NCBI GenBank assembly: GCA_023457535.1
Contig: JAEWLN010000092.1
Span: 1 to 27,086, forward strand
Source of the DNA: Bacteroidota bacterium
GTDB taxonomy: Bacteria; Bacteroidota; Bacteroidia; Flavobacteriales; Flavobacteriaceae
Reading direction: 5' to 3'
Length of the DNA stretch: 27,086 nt
Positions within the stretch are counted from its first letter, which is position 1. Every line of letters begins with the position of its first letter. Below, piece by piece: positions 16,531 to 24,923 of the stretch. The notes beneath the pieces were generated by a model. It worked only from the letters and a program-made list of their open reading frames with translations. It was not told the DNA's origin and ran no database searches. Both the position numbers and the translations under genes were made by a program.

Positions 16531-18048
16531 TTGTTTGAGAAATTTGTGCACCGTGGTGGTTTGCCCGTTGGACAGTTGCACGAGATACCAGCCCGGTACC
16601 AGTGTGTCCACTGCGACTGACACACCCGGTTTCCCCGTTTGGACGCATTTGCCCATAGCATCATACATTGCGTAATGCGTGAAGGTTTGGGCCGACGCGA
16701 TGTAAATCCGATCACGGGCCGGGTTCGGATAAAGCGCGATGTCCGCTTTGTCAAAACCGTGCACACTGAGTTCCGGTTCGAGTTTGATGACCCAAAAATC
16801 GTGTGCGCCATGGTTGCCGCTTACGTCGTAGTCATTGGAATTGGAATGGCCCGCAGCGACCAGCCCGCCGTCGCCTGATTGCTCGACGCACATGGCAAAT
16901 TCTGTTCCTGTACCACCGTATGTTTTTTGCCATACAATATCGCCCGCGCTGTCGATTTTGAGAATCCACCAATCGGCGTTGCCTTTGTTTTCCATTACAT
17001 TGCCATCGTCCGAGTAGGAGTAACCCGCAATGATAAAGCTGTTGTTGCCCGCGGCAAATACGGTGTTTGCGGCATCGGCCGATACACCCCCGTAGCATTT
17101 CTGCCATTGGATCGCACCGGTCTGGTCAAGTTTTACCGCCCAGATATCGCCAAACCCACGCGGATTGGTCACATCGCCGTTGCTGGAATAGGTAAGGCCT
17201 GTGGTGAGATAGCCGCCATCATCGGTGGGAACGATGCCATAACCCGCATCGAAATTGGTTCCGCCAAGGCATTTTTGCCACTCGATATTGCCTGAATTTT
17301 CAAGTTTTACGACCCATAGGTCTTCGTCGCCGTGGTTGCCGCTCACATCGCCGTCATTGGACCGCGTCCGGCCTGAAAAAATATAGCCGTCGTCTGCCGT
17401 CGGACGAATGGACCGCGCAACGTCATTGGCGCTGCCGCCCAAAGCTTTTTGCCATTGCAATGTTCCGGAGTTGTCGAGTTTGACGATCCAGCAATCGCCC
17501 GCAATCCCGTGCTGGCCCGTAACATCGCCATCGTCAGATTCGGTTACGCCAGCCACGATGAATCCGCTGTCGAGGGTCTGCTGAATGTCGTATGCCCATT
17601 CGCCGCGGCTGCCGCCAAGCGATTTTTGCCAGACGATCTGGCCATCAGTATCGAGTTTTACCACCCAGTAATCGTTGACGCCGTGATTGCCGCTGACCTG
17701 GCCGTCATTGGAATTGGACGATCCGGCCAGAATGTAGCCGCCATCAAAAGTTTGCCGCACGCACGTAGCCGAGTCGTGACCCGATCCGCCGAGTGCTTTT
17801 TGCCACTCGATGTTGCCCAGGGCGTCGAGTTTGACGACCCATGCGTCGTAACCGCCGTGATTTCCGGTTACCTGACCGTCCGTTGAACCGGTTTCTCCGG
17901 CAATGATATAGCCGCCGTCGATGGTTTGCTGCACGGAAAAGCCGTTGTCGTTGGCACTGCCGCCAAGGGATTTTTGCCATGAAATGGCGGGTTGGGCAAA
18001 GGTTGCGCCATGCACCAATGCGCACACAAAAAGTACGATTTTGTTCAT
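16528..18048 (-). CDS. T9SS-exported seven-repeat protein (probable beta-propeller)
   Basis: From ATG 18048 the protein has 506 residues: a signal peptide (MNKIVLFVCALVHGATFAQ), seven tandem repeats of about 55 residues, and a C-terminal type IX secretion sorting domain beginning LYPNPARDRIYI and ending HKFLKQ. Each repeat starts WQK.xGG, passes DGGYIxAG and SxDGxVxGNHG, and closes with DxWVVKLDxxGxI. Seven such units suggest a closed seven-bladed propeller displayed on or released from the cell surface. The open frame extends 107 codons further upstream, but those codons precede the signal peptide and lack character, so I reject them. Repeats 1 and 4 are closest to each other; repeats 5-7 diverge (CLGG, CYGG, TYGG). 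The ligand is unknown. The gene converges on glmM and diverges from the aminotransferase gene. Confidence 0.9.
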   Translation of the reverse strand: MNKIVLFVCALVHGATFAQPAISWQKSLGGSANDNGFSVQQTIDGGYIIAGETGSTDGQVTGNHGGYDAWVVKLDALGNIEWQKALGGSGHDSATCVRQTFDGGYILAGSSNSNDGQVSGNHGVNDYWVVKLDTDGQIVWQKSLGGSRGEWAYDIQQTLDSGFIVAGVTESDDGDVTGQHGIAGDCWIVKLDNSGTLQWQKALGGSANDVARSIRPTADDGYIFSGRTRSNDGDVSGNHGDEDLWVVKLENSGNIEWQKCLGGTNFDAGYGIVPTDDGGYLTTGLTYSSNGDVTNPRGFGDIWAVKLDQTGAIQWQKCYGGVSADAANTVFAAGNNSFIIAGYSYSDDGNVMENKGNADWWILKIDSAGDIVWQKTYGGTGTEFAMCVEQSGDGGLVAAGHSNSNDYDVSGNHGAHDFWVIKLEPELSVHGFDKADIALYPNPARDRIYIASAQTFTHYAMYDAMGKCVQTGKPGVSVAVDTLVPGWYLVQLSNGQTTTVHKFLKQ

Positions 18049-18102
18049 AGGATTGTTTTTTGATTTTCGGTCAGATGCCAGATGGCGCGCAATGGTTGCG
18101 TG

Positions 18103-18120
18103 TATTTGATATATCAAATA
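18103..18120. promoter_or_regulatory. 18-bp perfect palindrome in divergent control region
   Basis: TATTTGATATATCAAATA is identical to its reverse complement and lies between the divergent T9SS and aminotransferase genes. It is a candidate operator for a dimeric regulator, and the regulator is unknown. The TTGAT half-sites are separated by 2 bases, not the 4 of an FNR box. Confidence 0.4.
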
Positions 18121-18211
18121 ATATTTAACACTTGTAGGGTGAAAAACGCGGGCGGCATTGAGGATTTTGACCGCCGGAAAAGACAGCCGCAAAGGCGTGC
18201 ATACTTTAACT

Positions 18212-18239
18212 TTTGGATCCCCAAAAAATTCTATCTTTA
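18212..18239 (+). promoter_or_regulatory. Candidate aminotransferase promoter
   Basis: TTTG (18212-18215) and TATCTTTA (18232-18239, one mismatch to TAnnTTTG) are 16 bases apart, slightly short spacing. The implied leader of about a dozen bases supports the ATG at 18259. Confidence 0.42.
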
Positions 18240-18258
18240 CGCCACAAAAATTATCGGC

Positions 18259-19749
18259 ATGACCGCAACACAACCCACGCTGCCAACCGAATTGGAGCAG
18301 TATTTCAACACGTTTCGCAACAACATTATCGGTGTAGACCAAGAGTTTGAATCGCCTTTTGGCACCCAAAAAATCGTTTATACCGATTGGACGGCCTCCG
18401 GCAGGTTATATCGCCCGATAGAAGAAAGACTCATCAACGAATTCGGGCCGTTTGTAGCCAATACACATACCGAGACGACAGTTTCAGGCACAGCCATGAC
18501 GATGGCTTACCACCATGCGCGGCACATCATCAAAGACCATGTCAACGCCGGCGCAGACGATATCCTGATTACAGATGGCACGGGAATGACGGGCGTGGTC
18601 AATAAATTCCAGCGCATCCTGGGCCTTCGCGTGGCCGAAAACCTCAAGCCGTTCACGCACGTTCCCGCGGACCAGAGACCGGTTGTGTTTGTCTCGCACA
18701 TGGAACACCATTCCAACCAAACCTCGTGGCTCGAAACCATCGCTGAGGTGGAAGTGATCCCGGCCTGCGAAAAAGGATTGTTCTGCCTTGATAACTTCGA
18801 TGCGCTGCTGGATCGTTATAAGGACCGCGCGGTCAAAATCGCGTCCATTACGTCATGTTCGAACGTTACAGGTATCAAAACGCCTTATCATGAAGTGGCC
18901 AGGCGCATGCACCGCGCAGGCGGCGTTTGTTTTGTCGATTTTGCCTGTTCCGGGCCTTATGTTGCGATCGATATGCATCCGGCCGACGCCGAATGTTATC
19001 TGGATGCGGTATTTTTCTCACCACACAAATTCCTCGGCGGACCGGGCACTTCAGGGGTGTTGATCTTCAATAAAAAGTTATACCGGAACATGGTTCCCGA
19101 TCATCCGGGCGGCGGAACGGTCAGCTGGACCAATCCGTGGGGCGCGCACAAATATGTCGAGAATATCGAAGACCGTGAAGACGGCGGTACGCCTGGCTTT
19201 TTACAGGTGATCAAAACTGCGCTGGCCATCCGGCTCAAAGAACAAATGGGCGTTGAAAATATACTCAAACGCGAACACGAGTTGGTCGATTACGTTTTTG
19301 GCGCGTTGGGCTCGGTGGACAACCTGACCATTCTGGCGGGCCAGCACCAGGACCGACTTGGTGTCATTTCGTTTTATATCGACGGATTGCATTTCAACCT
19401 TGGCGTCAAATTGCTCAACGACCGTTTTGGCATCCAGACGCGCGGCGGATGCAGCTGCGCCGGTACGTACGGACACTATCTGCTGCATGTGGACCAGGAA
19501 ACTTCCAATTATCTGACCGATAAAATTTCGTGCGGCGACCTGATGGAAAAACCGGGTTGGATCCGAATGTCGGTTCACCCAACAACGACCAACGAAGAAA
19601 TCCGGTATGTATGCGACGCCATCAGGCAACTGGCTGTGAACCATACGCAGTGGGCGACCGATTACCGGTACAATCGCCAAACCAATGAATTTGCGCACAA
19701 AAACGCAACGTCTGCCGAGCGCGAATTGGTGCAGCAATGGTTCAGTTAA
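18259..19749 (+). CDS. Class-V aminotransferase / cysteine desulfurase-like PLP enzyme
   Basis: This 496-residue enzyme belongs to fold-type I PLP enzymes. The cofactor lysine is K257 in FFSPHKFLGGPGT, the pyridine-N aspartate is D227 in CFVDFACSG, and H150/H151 in SHMEHHSNQTSW sit where the ring-stacking His is found. The loop TRGGCSCAGTYGH (395-406) carries C398 and C400 at the place of the persulfide cysteine of SufS-like desulfurases. The sequence thus fits a cysteine desulfurase or selenocysteine lyase relative, longer than SufS. No suf or isc genes are near, so its sulfur acceptor is unknown. The open frame extends 59 codons upstream, but I choose ATG 18259 because a promoter-like element ends 20 bases before it and the upstream residues lack homology character. 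Confidence 0.92.
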   Translation: MTATQPTLPTELEQYFNTFRNNIIGVDQEFESPFGTQKIVYTDWTASGRLYRPIEERLINEFGPFVANTHTETTVSGTAMTMAYHHARHIIKDHVNAGADDILITDGTGMTGVVNKFQRILGLRVAENLKPFTHVPADQRPVVFVSHMEHHSNQTSWLETIAEVEVIPACEKGLFCLDNFDALLDRYKDRAVKIASITSCSNVTGIKTPYHEVARRMHRAGGVCFVDFACSGPYVAIDMHPADAECYLDAVFFSPHKFLGGPGTSGVLIFNKKLYRNMVPDHPGGGTVSWTNPWGAHKYVENIEDREDGGTPGFLQVIKTALAIRLKEQMGVENILKREHELVDYVFGALGSVDNLTILAGQHQDRLGVISFYIDGLHFNLGVKLLNDRFGIQTRGGCSCAGTYGHYLLHVDQETSNYLTDKISCGDLMEKPGWIRMSVHPTTTNEEIRYVCDAIRQLAVNHTQWATDYRYNRQTNEFAHKNATSAERELVQQWFS

Positions 19750-19786
19750 ACGTATAAAAGATCGGAATAGGGAGCCTTTAGTGTTC

Positions 19787-20662
19787 CTACTGTTCTAGTT
19801 TGTGCTTCCACCGCTTGTGCGTCCAGAGGTAATATTCGGGCGCTTCGTGGATTTGCTGCTCGACGCGTTTGAGGAATTCGTCAGTAATGTCGTAATTGGA
19901 AATGTCTGTTACATTCTTGGCCAACAGCTCGAACGTTGCCTCGTAGTGGCCGCGGCTTACTTTTTTGACGCGCAGGAACATCACATTCATGTCGAATTTT
20001 TTGGCCAGCATCTCGGCACCGGTATGGACGGGCGTTTTGATGTTCATGAAATCGGCCCAGTGGTATGCCTTTGACGCTTTTGGCGATTGATCGCTCGCAA
20101 AGCCATAAACGCCGCGCACGCCGTTTTGTTCATTTTCGCGTATGGTTGGGATCGCGTCTTTGGTCGTGATCAGGTACGCGTGGAATCTGGATCGGATGTC
20201 GCGCACAAGCTTGTCGAAGTGCGGGTTGGCGATTCGTTTGTAAATGGCATACCCCTTAAAATTCACGTAGTAATTCATCGAAATTACCCATTCGTAACTC
20301 GCGTAATGTGCCAGCATCATCGCAATGCTTTTGTTTTCGCGTTCGACGGCCTGATAGGTTTCGAGGTTCGTAAACCGGAAGCGCTTTTTGATCTCGGCCT
20401 CTGAAATCGAAAGCGTTTTGATCATCTCAAGAAACATGTCGCACAAATGCCGGTAGGATTTCTTCTCGATCGCGAGCCGCTCGTAATCGGACAAATGCGG
20501 GAACGCCATTTTAAGGTTGCCGCGCACGGTTTTTTTGCGGTATCCGATGAGGTAGTACATCACCAGGAACGCAAAATCGGAAAACAAATACAGCAACGGG
20601 AACGGCAGTCTCGAGATACACCAAAGCAACGGATAAGCCAGCAGGTAAACGAAATATGGCAT
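19787..20662 (-). CDS. Lipid A-type lysophospholipid acyltransferase (LpxL/HtrB family)
   Basis: The 291-residue protein starts at ATG 20662; a TTG directly upstream is not needed. An N-terminal membrane anchor (about 1-40) precedes the catalytic motif H119-x4-E124 in LAHYASYEW. Further conserved stretches are GVYGFASDQSP and a C-terminal PEYYLWTHKRWKHK, typical of the Lip_A_acyltrans family. Members transfer a secondary acyl chain to lipid A precursors at the inner membrane, or make ornithine or other lipids. The exact acceptor is undetermined. A perfect -7 box TATATTTG lies 18 bases upstream. It diverges from the rhomboid gene and converges with the aminotransferase gene across a 37-bp gap that holds only a weak hairpin. 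Confidence 0.9.
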   Translation of the reverse strand: MPYFVYLLAYPLLWCISRLPFPLLYLFSDFAFLVMYYLIGYRKKTVRGNLKMAFPHLSDYERLAIEKKSYRHLCDMFLEMIKTLSISEAEIKKRFRFTNLETYQAVERENKSIAMMLAHYASYEWVISMNYYVNFKGYAIYKRIANPHFDKLVRDIRSRFHAYLITTKDAIPTIRENEQNGVRGVYGFASDQSPKASKAYHWADFMNIKTPVHTGAEMLAKKFDMNVMFLRVKKVSRGHYEATFELLAKNVTDISNYDITDEFLKRVEQQIHEAPEYYLWTHKRWKHKLEQ

Positions 20663-20679
20663 CAACGGTAGGTTTGGCG

Positions 20680-20687
20680 CAAATATA
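20680..20687 (-). promoter_or_regulatory. -7 box of acyltransferase gene
   Basis: TATATTTG on the minus strand matches the consensus exactly and would give a leader of about ten bases before ATG 20662. No -33 TTTG is seen at the usual spacing. Confidence 0.5.
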
Positions 20688-20742
20688 CGTTTTAATGGCG
20701 TGCCGCGATCGTATTTTTAACAAAAGCTAAAGAAAGTATTGC

Positions 20743-20750
20743 TATTTTTA
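20743..20750 (+). promoter_or_regulatory. Possible -7 box of rhomboid gene
   Basis: TATTTTTA differs from TAnnTTTG at the last base and lies 16 bases before ATG 20767; no clear -33 element. Confidence 0.3.
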
Positions 20751-20766
20751 CCACAAATAGAATCGC

Positions 20767-21390
20767 ATGAATTTTGTCCTGCTCGCCCTGATCGCGGCCA
20801 ACGTCATCGTCAGTTACAAAGGCTTCAACGACTGGTCTTTTTTTCACAAGTATGAATTCCACATTGGCAGTATCCGCGCCGGGGAACAATTGCGCATGAT
20901 CACATCCGGATTTCTCCACGCAGACTGGCTCCACCTGGCCATGAACATGTACGTGCTGTGGATTTTCGCGCCTACGGTCATCGCACATCTGGGTACGGCC
21001 GGATTCATGATCGTCTATTTTGCGAGCCTCATTTTTGGCAGCCTGCTCACGCTGGTCATGCACAAGAACGATTTCAGCTACCGCGCAATCGGGGCATCCG
21101 GAGCCGTGACAGGCGTGATGTACGCTTCGATCCTGATCTATCCGGACAGCAGTATCAACTTCATTCCGGGCTGGATCTTCGGCATCATTTACCTGCTCGC
21201 ATCGATTTACGGCATGCGCGCCAAACGCGACAACATAGGACACACGGCCCATTTCGGCGGTGCGGTGGGCGGCTATGTGATCACGCTTTTAAAGATGCCG
21301 TTTTTGTTTACAGAAAACACATTGATAGTCATTGTGTTGGCCGTTCCAATCGTTATATTATTCATTCTCGACCGTGCGGGCAAGCTCTAA
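20767..21390 (+). CDS. Rhomboid-family intramembrane serine protease
   Basis: The 207-residue protein is the minimal six-helix bacterial rhomboid core. The catalytic serine is S111 in GASGAVTG (109-116) and the histidine is H162 in AHFGGAVGG. The HADWLHLAMNMYVLW segment (51-65) supplies the conserved His/Asn of the oxyanion side (N60). Rhomboids cut transmembrane helices of substrate proteins inside the inner membrane. With the dyad intact it should be active; the substrate is unknown. It is followed after 49 bases by the SIMPL-domain gene on the same strand, so the two may be co-transcribed. It diverges from the acyltransferase gene. Confidence 0.93.
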   Translation: MNFVLLALIAANVIVSYKGFNDWSFFHKYEFHIGSIRAGEQLRMITSGFLHADWLHLAMNMYVLWIFAPTVIAHLGTAGFMIVYFASLIFGSLLTLVMHKNDFSYRAIGASGAVTGVMYASILIYPDSSINFIPGWIFGIIYLLASIYGMRAKRDNIGHTAHFGGAVGGYVITLLKMPFLFTENTLIVIVLAVPIVILFILDRAGKL

Positions 21391-21439
21391 TGGCACAACA
21401 TTTGACAGCGCGCGGCCATCATTTTAAATCATCAAATCC

Positions 21440-22129
21440 ATGAAAAAAGCAGCTTTAATCCTGTTTGCGATGGCGCTCTCGACAGCCCACGCCCAATATG
21501 TCAAACCAGATCCCCAAGTGTCGGTAAACGGTGAAGGCAAAGTCAAAGTAACCCCGGACCAGGCGTTCATCTCCATTTCAGTCGAAACCAAAGGCAACAA
21601 CGCCACCGATGTCAAAAAGCAAAACGACGCCACGGTCGAAAAAGTGGTGCAGTACCTCAAGCGTTCCAAACTCCAGCAACAGGACATCCAAACCAGGCGC
21701 GTTTCGCTGAATCCGCAATACGACTACGATAAAAAGAAATACAACTACAACGCTACACAAAACATCGAGATCCTGCTGCGCGACCTGGCTTATTACGATA
21801 CGCTCATGGAAGGATTGGTCGATTCGGGTATCAACCGCATCAATGGCGTGGAATTCAAATCGTCCAAAATCGAGCAGCACGAGTCCGAGGCAAGAAAGAT
21901 CGCGATGCAGAACGCGCGCCAGAAAGCCCAGGATTACGTATCGGTGCTCGGGCAAAAAGTAGGAAAGGCCCTGTCCATTTCAGACAACACGCAAATTTAC
22001 CACCCGCAACCGGTCATGTATGAAATGGCGCTCAAAAGTACCAGCGCTGACGCCGCGCCGCGCGAAACGGTAGCCATCGGCGAAATCAATATTACGGCCA
22101 ATGTGTCGGTCAGTTTCCTGCTCGAATAA
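21440..22129 (+). CDS. SIMPL-domain (DUF541/YggE-like) exported protein
   Basis: The 229-residue protein begins with a signal peptide MKKAALILFAMALSTAHAQ, cleaved probably after AHA. The mature part follows the SIMPL/DUF541 pattern: VSVNGEGKVKVTPDQAFISI near the N terminus, then an alternating helical section (KVVQYLKRSKLQQQDIQT) and the closing ITANVSVSFLLE strand. SIMPL proteins (such as E. coli YggE) are periplasmic or membrane-associated and are linked to oxidative-stress tolerance, without a defined enzymatic role. It lies 49 bases behind the rhomboid gene and is closed by a strong terminator, so the pair looks like one unit. Confidence 0.92.
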   Translation: MKKAALILFAMALSTAHAQYVKPDPQVSVNGEGKVKVTPDQAFISISVETKGNNATDVKKQNDATVEKVVQYLKRSKLQQQDIQTRRVSLNPQYDYDKKKYNYNATQNIEILLRDLAYYDTLMEGLVDSGINRINGVEFKSSKIEQHESEARKIAMQNARQKAQDYVSVLGQKVGKALSISDNTQIYHPQPVMYEMALKSTSADAAPRETVAIGEINITANVSVSFLLE

Positions 22130-22148
22130 GGCCGGGCCATCAAGGTTA

Positions 22149-22175
22149 AAAAGTCGGATCGTTCCGGCTTTTTTT
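22149..22175 (+). terminator. Rho-independent terminator after the SIMPL gene
   Basis: The stem AAAAGTCGGA/TCCGGCTTTT (22149-22158 with 22163-22172, one G-T pair) has a four-base loop and is followed by a T-run to 22175. Confidence 0.87.
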
Positions 22176-22227
22176 ATGGCGTGCCGGCGCCGGGACAAAG
22201 CGTAAATTGAATCGTTCCCCGCATGCG

Positions 22228-22310
22228 CCGCCGGGCTGTTCGCTGCAATCTTTTGGGCCCGAGCGCGCGAGGGCCCAAAAGGATTTCCGCTGCCATCCCT
22301 CACGCAACCG
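22228..22310. repeat. Hairpin element with 11-bp GC-rich stem
   Basis: CTTTTGGGCCC (22250-22260) pairs perfectly with GGGCCCAAAAG (22271-22281) around the loop GAGCGCGCGA. The near-identical decamers CGCTGCAATC (22241-22250) and CGCTGCCATC (22288-22297) flank the stem as direct repeats. There is no U tail, so it is not a normal terminator. The layout recalls the dispersed intergenic hairpin elements I associate with Flavobacteriia genomes. Only one copy is in this window. Confidence 0.5.
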
Positions 22311-22365
22311 TTATTAAAATCGCATGGCAACGCGGCATTAAGGTTCGCATAAGCATAAAAATGTT

Positions 22366-22373
22366 TACTTTTA
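22366..22373 (+). promoter_or_regulatory. Possible -7 box of the P-type ATPase gene
   Basis: TACTTTTA is one base off TAnnTTTG, with TTCG 18 bases upstream (22344-22347) as a weak -33 box. It precedes the TTG start by 27 bases. Confidence 0.33.
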
Positions 22374-22400
22374 ATTTCCATTTACCTAAACTATTTTCCT

Positions 22401-24923
22401 TTGGCCACCCCTGAACCCGCTTTTAAAGGATTGACCGCGTCAGAAGTTACCCGGTCACGGCTCGAACACGGCAGCAATGCGTTGCAATACAAGTCTGAAA
22501 ACCGGTTGGTCGCGCTGGTCAAAGGCGTCCTGCTCGAACCCATGGTGTTGTTGCTGCTTGCCGCATCGGCCATTTACTGGCTCAATGGCGAATACCGCGA
22601 CGCGGCGTTTCTGGCTGGTTCGATCCTTTTGATCGCGGCCATATCGTTTTATCAGGAACGGCGCAGCCACAATGCACTGCAAAAACTCAAGGAGTTGACC
22701 CAGCCGTTGTGTACGGTGGTCCGCGACGGCCGGCAGCAGGAAGTAAAAACTGAAGAGCTCGTCATCGGCGACATCATGATCGTCCCGGAAGGCAGTACCA
22801 TCAGCGCGGACGGCGTAATCGAGCAATCCAATGACTTTTCCGTAAACGAATCCATTTTGACCGGCGAATCGCTTGCCGTGGACAAAAGTGCCCAGACCGA
22901 TCCGCTCGTATTTGCCGGCACAACAGTAACTGCGGGCCTTGCCATTGTTCGCGTCAGTGCCATTGGGAACAAGACGCGTCTTGGCGGCATCGGGCAAAGC
23001 CTTGGCGATATTGAAGAAGAGAAAACCCCGCTCGAGCGTCAAATCCAACGATTCGTAAAAAAGATGGTCATTGCCGGGGCCACGGTATTTGTCGTTGTGT
23101 GGGCGCTCAATTACAGCAAATCGGGCAATTTCGTAGACAGCTTGTTACGCGCGCTGACCTTGGCCATGAGTATATTGCCTGAGGAGATCCCCGTGGCCTT
23201 TACGACATTTATGGCGCTCGGGGCGTGGCGGTTGATGAAAATGGGGATTGTCGTCAAAAAAATGAAAACCGTCGAAACCCTGGGAAGTGCCACAGTGATC
23301 TGTACAGACAAAACCGGTACGCTGACCGAGAACACCATGGCACTGGCCGCGGTCTACCTTCCGGAATCGGACGCTGTTCTGCGCGACCTTTCGCAAAACA
23401 ACGCCGGCCAGCAATCGCTGATCACCACGGCCATGTGGGCAAGCGAACCGCGCGCGTTCGACCCGATGGAAATTGCGCTGCACGAGGCTTACGGGCAATG
23501 GACCGATCGCGATTTGCGCCCTGATTTTTCGATGGTCCACGAATATCCGTTGTCCGGCACACCGCCCATGATGACGCATCTGTTCAGCAACAAGGACGGC
23601 CAAACCATCGTGGCGGCAAAGGGCGCCCCGGAAGCCATTTTTAACGTATGCGCACTCGGTGCCGATTCCCGTCAGCGCGCCACATCGGCTATGCAGGAAC
23701 TGGCGGCTTTGGGTTATCGGGTGTTGGGGGTAGCCAGTGGAAAGGTATCGGGGCCTTATCCGGAAAAGCAACAGGATTTTGAATTCGGGTTCAAAGGACT
23801 TGTGGCGTTCTACGATCCGCCCAAAAAAAACATTCGGCAAGTGCTCAACGCGTTTTACGACGCGGGTATTGCCGTCAAAATCATCACAGGCGACAACGCC
23901 CTTACAGCCGGTGCCGTAGCCAAAGAGGTGGGTTTTATTGGCTACGACCGCGCCATTACAGGCCAGGCGCTGATGGCGCTCAACGACGACGAGCTTAAAA
24001 CCGCAGTGGTCCGGAACGATGTTTTCAGCCGCATGTTTCCCGAGGCAAAACTCAGGATTGTCAATGCGCTCAAGGCCAATGGCGAGGTGGTGGCGATGAC
24101 CGGTGACGGCGTAAACGACGGGCCGGCGCTCAAAGCCGCACACATCGGCATTGCCATGGGGAAAAAAGGAACTGCCATAGCCAAAGACGCCGCCTCACTG
24201 GTATTGGCCAACGACGACCTTACCGGAATGGTGGACGCCATTGCGATGGGTCGGAAAATTTATACCAATCTTAAAAAGGCGATCCGGTACATCATATCGG
24301 TACACATCCCGATCATACTGACGGTGTTCTTACCGCTGGCGCTCGGGTGGATTTATCCCAACATTTTCAGTCCGCTGCATGTGATCCTGCTGGAGTTGAT
24401 CATGGGGCCAACGTGTTCGGTAATTTACGAAAATGAACCCATGGAGGCCGATACGATGCAGCGCCAGCCAAGGCCTTACCGCGAGGATTTTTTCAGCTTC
24501 CACGAGTTGGCCACCAGTATCGTGCAAGGACTGATGATCACCGTAGGTGTGCTGGGCGTGTACCGCTATGCCGTGGCGCAGGATTACAATGAGCACATGA
24601 CGCGCAGCATGGTGTTTGCCACTTTGATGGTCGCCAACATTGGGCTTACGCTCATCAACCGGTCTTTTTACTATTCGGTCTTCACTACATTGCGATACAG
24701 GAATAACCTGGTGTTGTATATCATCGCAATAGCCGTTGGGTTGCTCGCAGCGCTGTATGGCATACCGTATCTTCGTGACCTATTTGCTTTTGAGCCGATG
24801 GAGCCGGTTCAAATTATGGTGTGTGTGGCCGCGGGCACATTGTCTGTATTTTGGTATGAAGGAGTTAAGTTTTTGAAGCGGCGTGAACTGAAAAAAGGGG
24901 AGTATAAGGTGAATCAAATCTGA
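22401..24923 (+). CDS. P-type cation-transporting ATPase, substrate uncertain
   Basis: This 840-residue inner-membrane pump has an N-terminal cation-ATPase segment, the actuator motif TGES (154-157), the phosphorylation site DKTGT with D303, the nucleotide-binding motif KGAPE (407-411) and the hinge TGDGVND (567-573). About ten membrane helices are placed as in P2-type ATPases (M1 44-63 to M10 802-820). The ion-path motif in M4 is PEEIP (260-264) instead of the PEGLP of calcium pumps, and M6 reads GPTCSVIYENEP (669-680). The transported ion (Ca, Mn, Mg or other) is therefore open. The start is TTG at 22401: no in-frame ATG lies upstream, and the first internal Met (residue 48) would remove the N-terminal domain. 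It is a single gene behind the 22.2-kb hairpin element. Confidence 0.92.
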   Translation: MATPEPAFKGLTASEVTRSRLEHGSNALQYKSENRLVALVKGVLLEPMVLLLLAASAIYWLNGEYRDAAFLAGSILLIAAISFYQERRSHNALQKLKELTQPLCTVVRDGRQQEVKTEELVIGDIMIVPEGSTISADGVIEQSNDFSVNESILTGESLAVDKSAQTDPLVFAGTTVTAGLAIVRVSAIGNKTRLGGIGQSLGDIEEEKTPLERQIQRFVKKMVIAGATVFVVVWALNYSKSGNFVDSLLRALTLAMSILPEEIPVAFTTFMALGAWRLMKMGIVVKKMKTVETLGSATVICTDKTGTLTENTMALAAVYLPESDAVLRDLSQNNAGQQSLITTAMWASEPRAFDPMEIALHEAYGQWTDRDLRPDFSMVHEYPLSGTPPMMTHLFSNKDGQTIVAAKGAPEAIFNVCALGADSRQRATSAMQELAALGYRVLGVASGKVSGPYPEKQQDFEFGFKGLVAFYDPPKKNIRQVLNAFYDAGIAVKIITGDNALTAGAVAKEVGFIGYDRAITGQALMALNDDELKTAVVRNDVFSRMFPEAKLRIVNALKANGEVVAMTGDGVNDGPALKAAHIGIAMGKKGTAIAKDAASLVLANDDLTGMVDAIAMGRKIYTNLKKAIRYIISVHIPIILTVFLPLALGWIYPNIFSPLHVILLELIMGPTCSVIYENEPMEADTMQRQPRPYREDFFSFHELATSIVQGLMITVGVLGVYRYAVAQDYNEHMTRSMVFATLMVANIGLTLINRSFYYSVFTTLRYRNNLVLYIIAIAVGLLAALYGIPYLRDLFAFEPMEPVQIMVCVAAGTLSVFWYEGVKFLKRRELKKGEYKVNQI

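Noticed and set aside
18103..18120. FNR-type operator
   Set aside because: The half-sites TTGAT/ATCAA are 2 bases apart, whereas the FNR box needs 4.
18082..18258. Upstream extension of the PLP enzyme
   Set aside because: The 59 extra codons cross the candidate promoter and the palindrome and look non-coding.
18049..18369. Upstream extension of the T9SS cargo
   Set aside because: It would place 107 residues before a clear signal peptide and would overlap the start of the divergent aminotransferase gene.
22223..22414. Plus-strand ORF over the hairpin element
   Set aside because: It is low-complexity and covers the inverted repeat and the ATPase start region.
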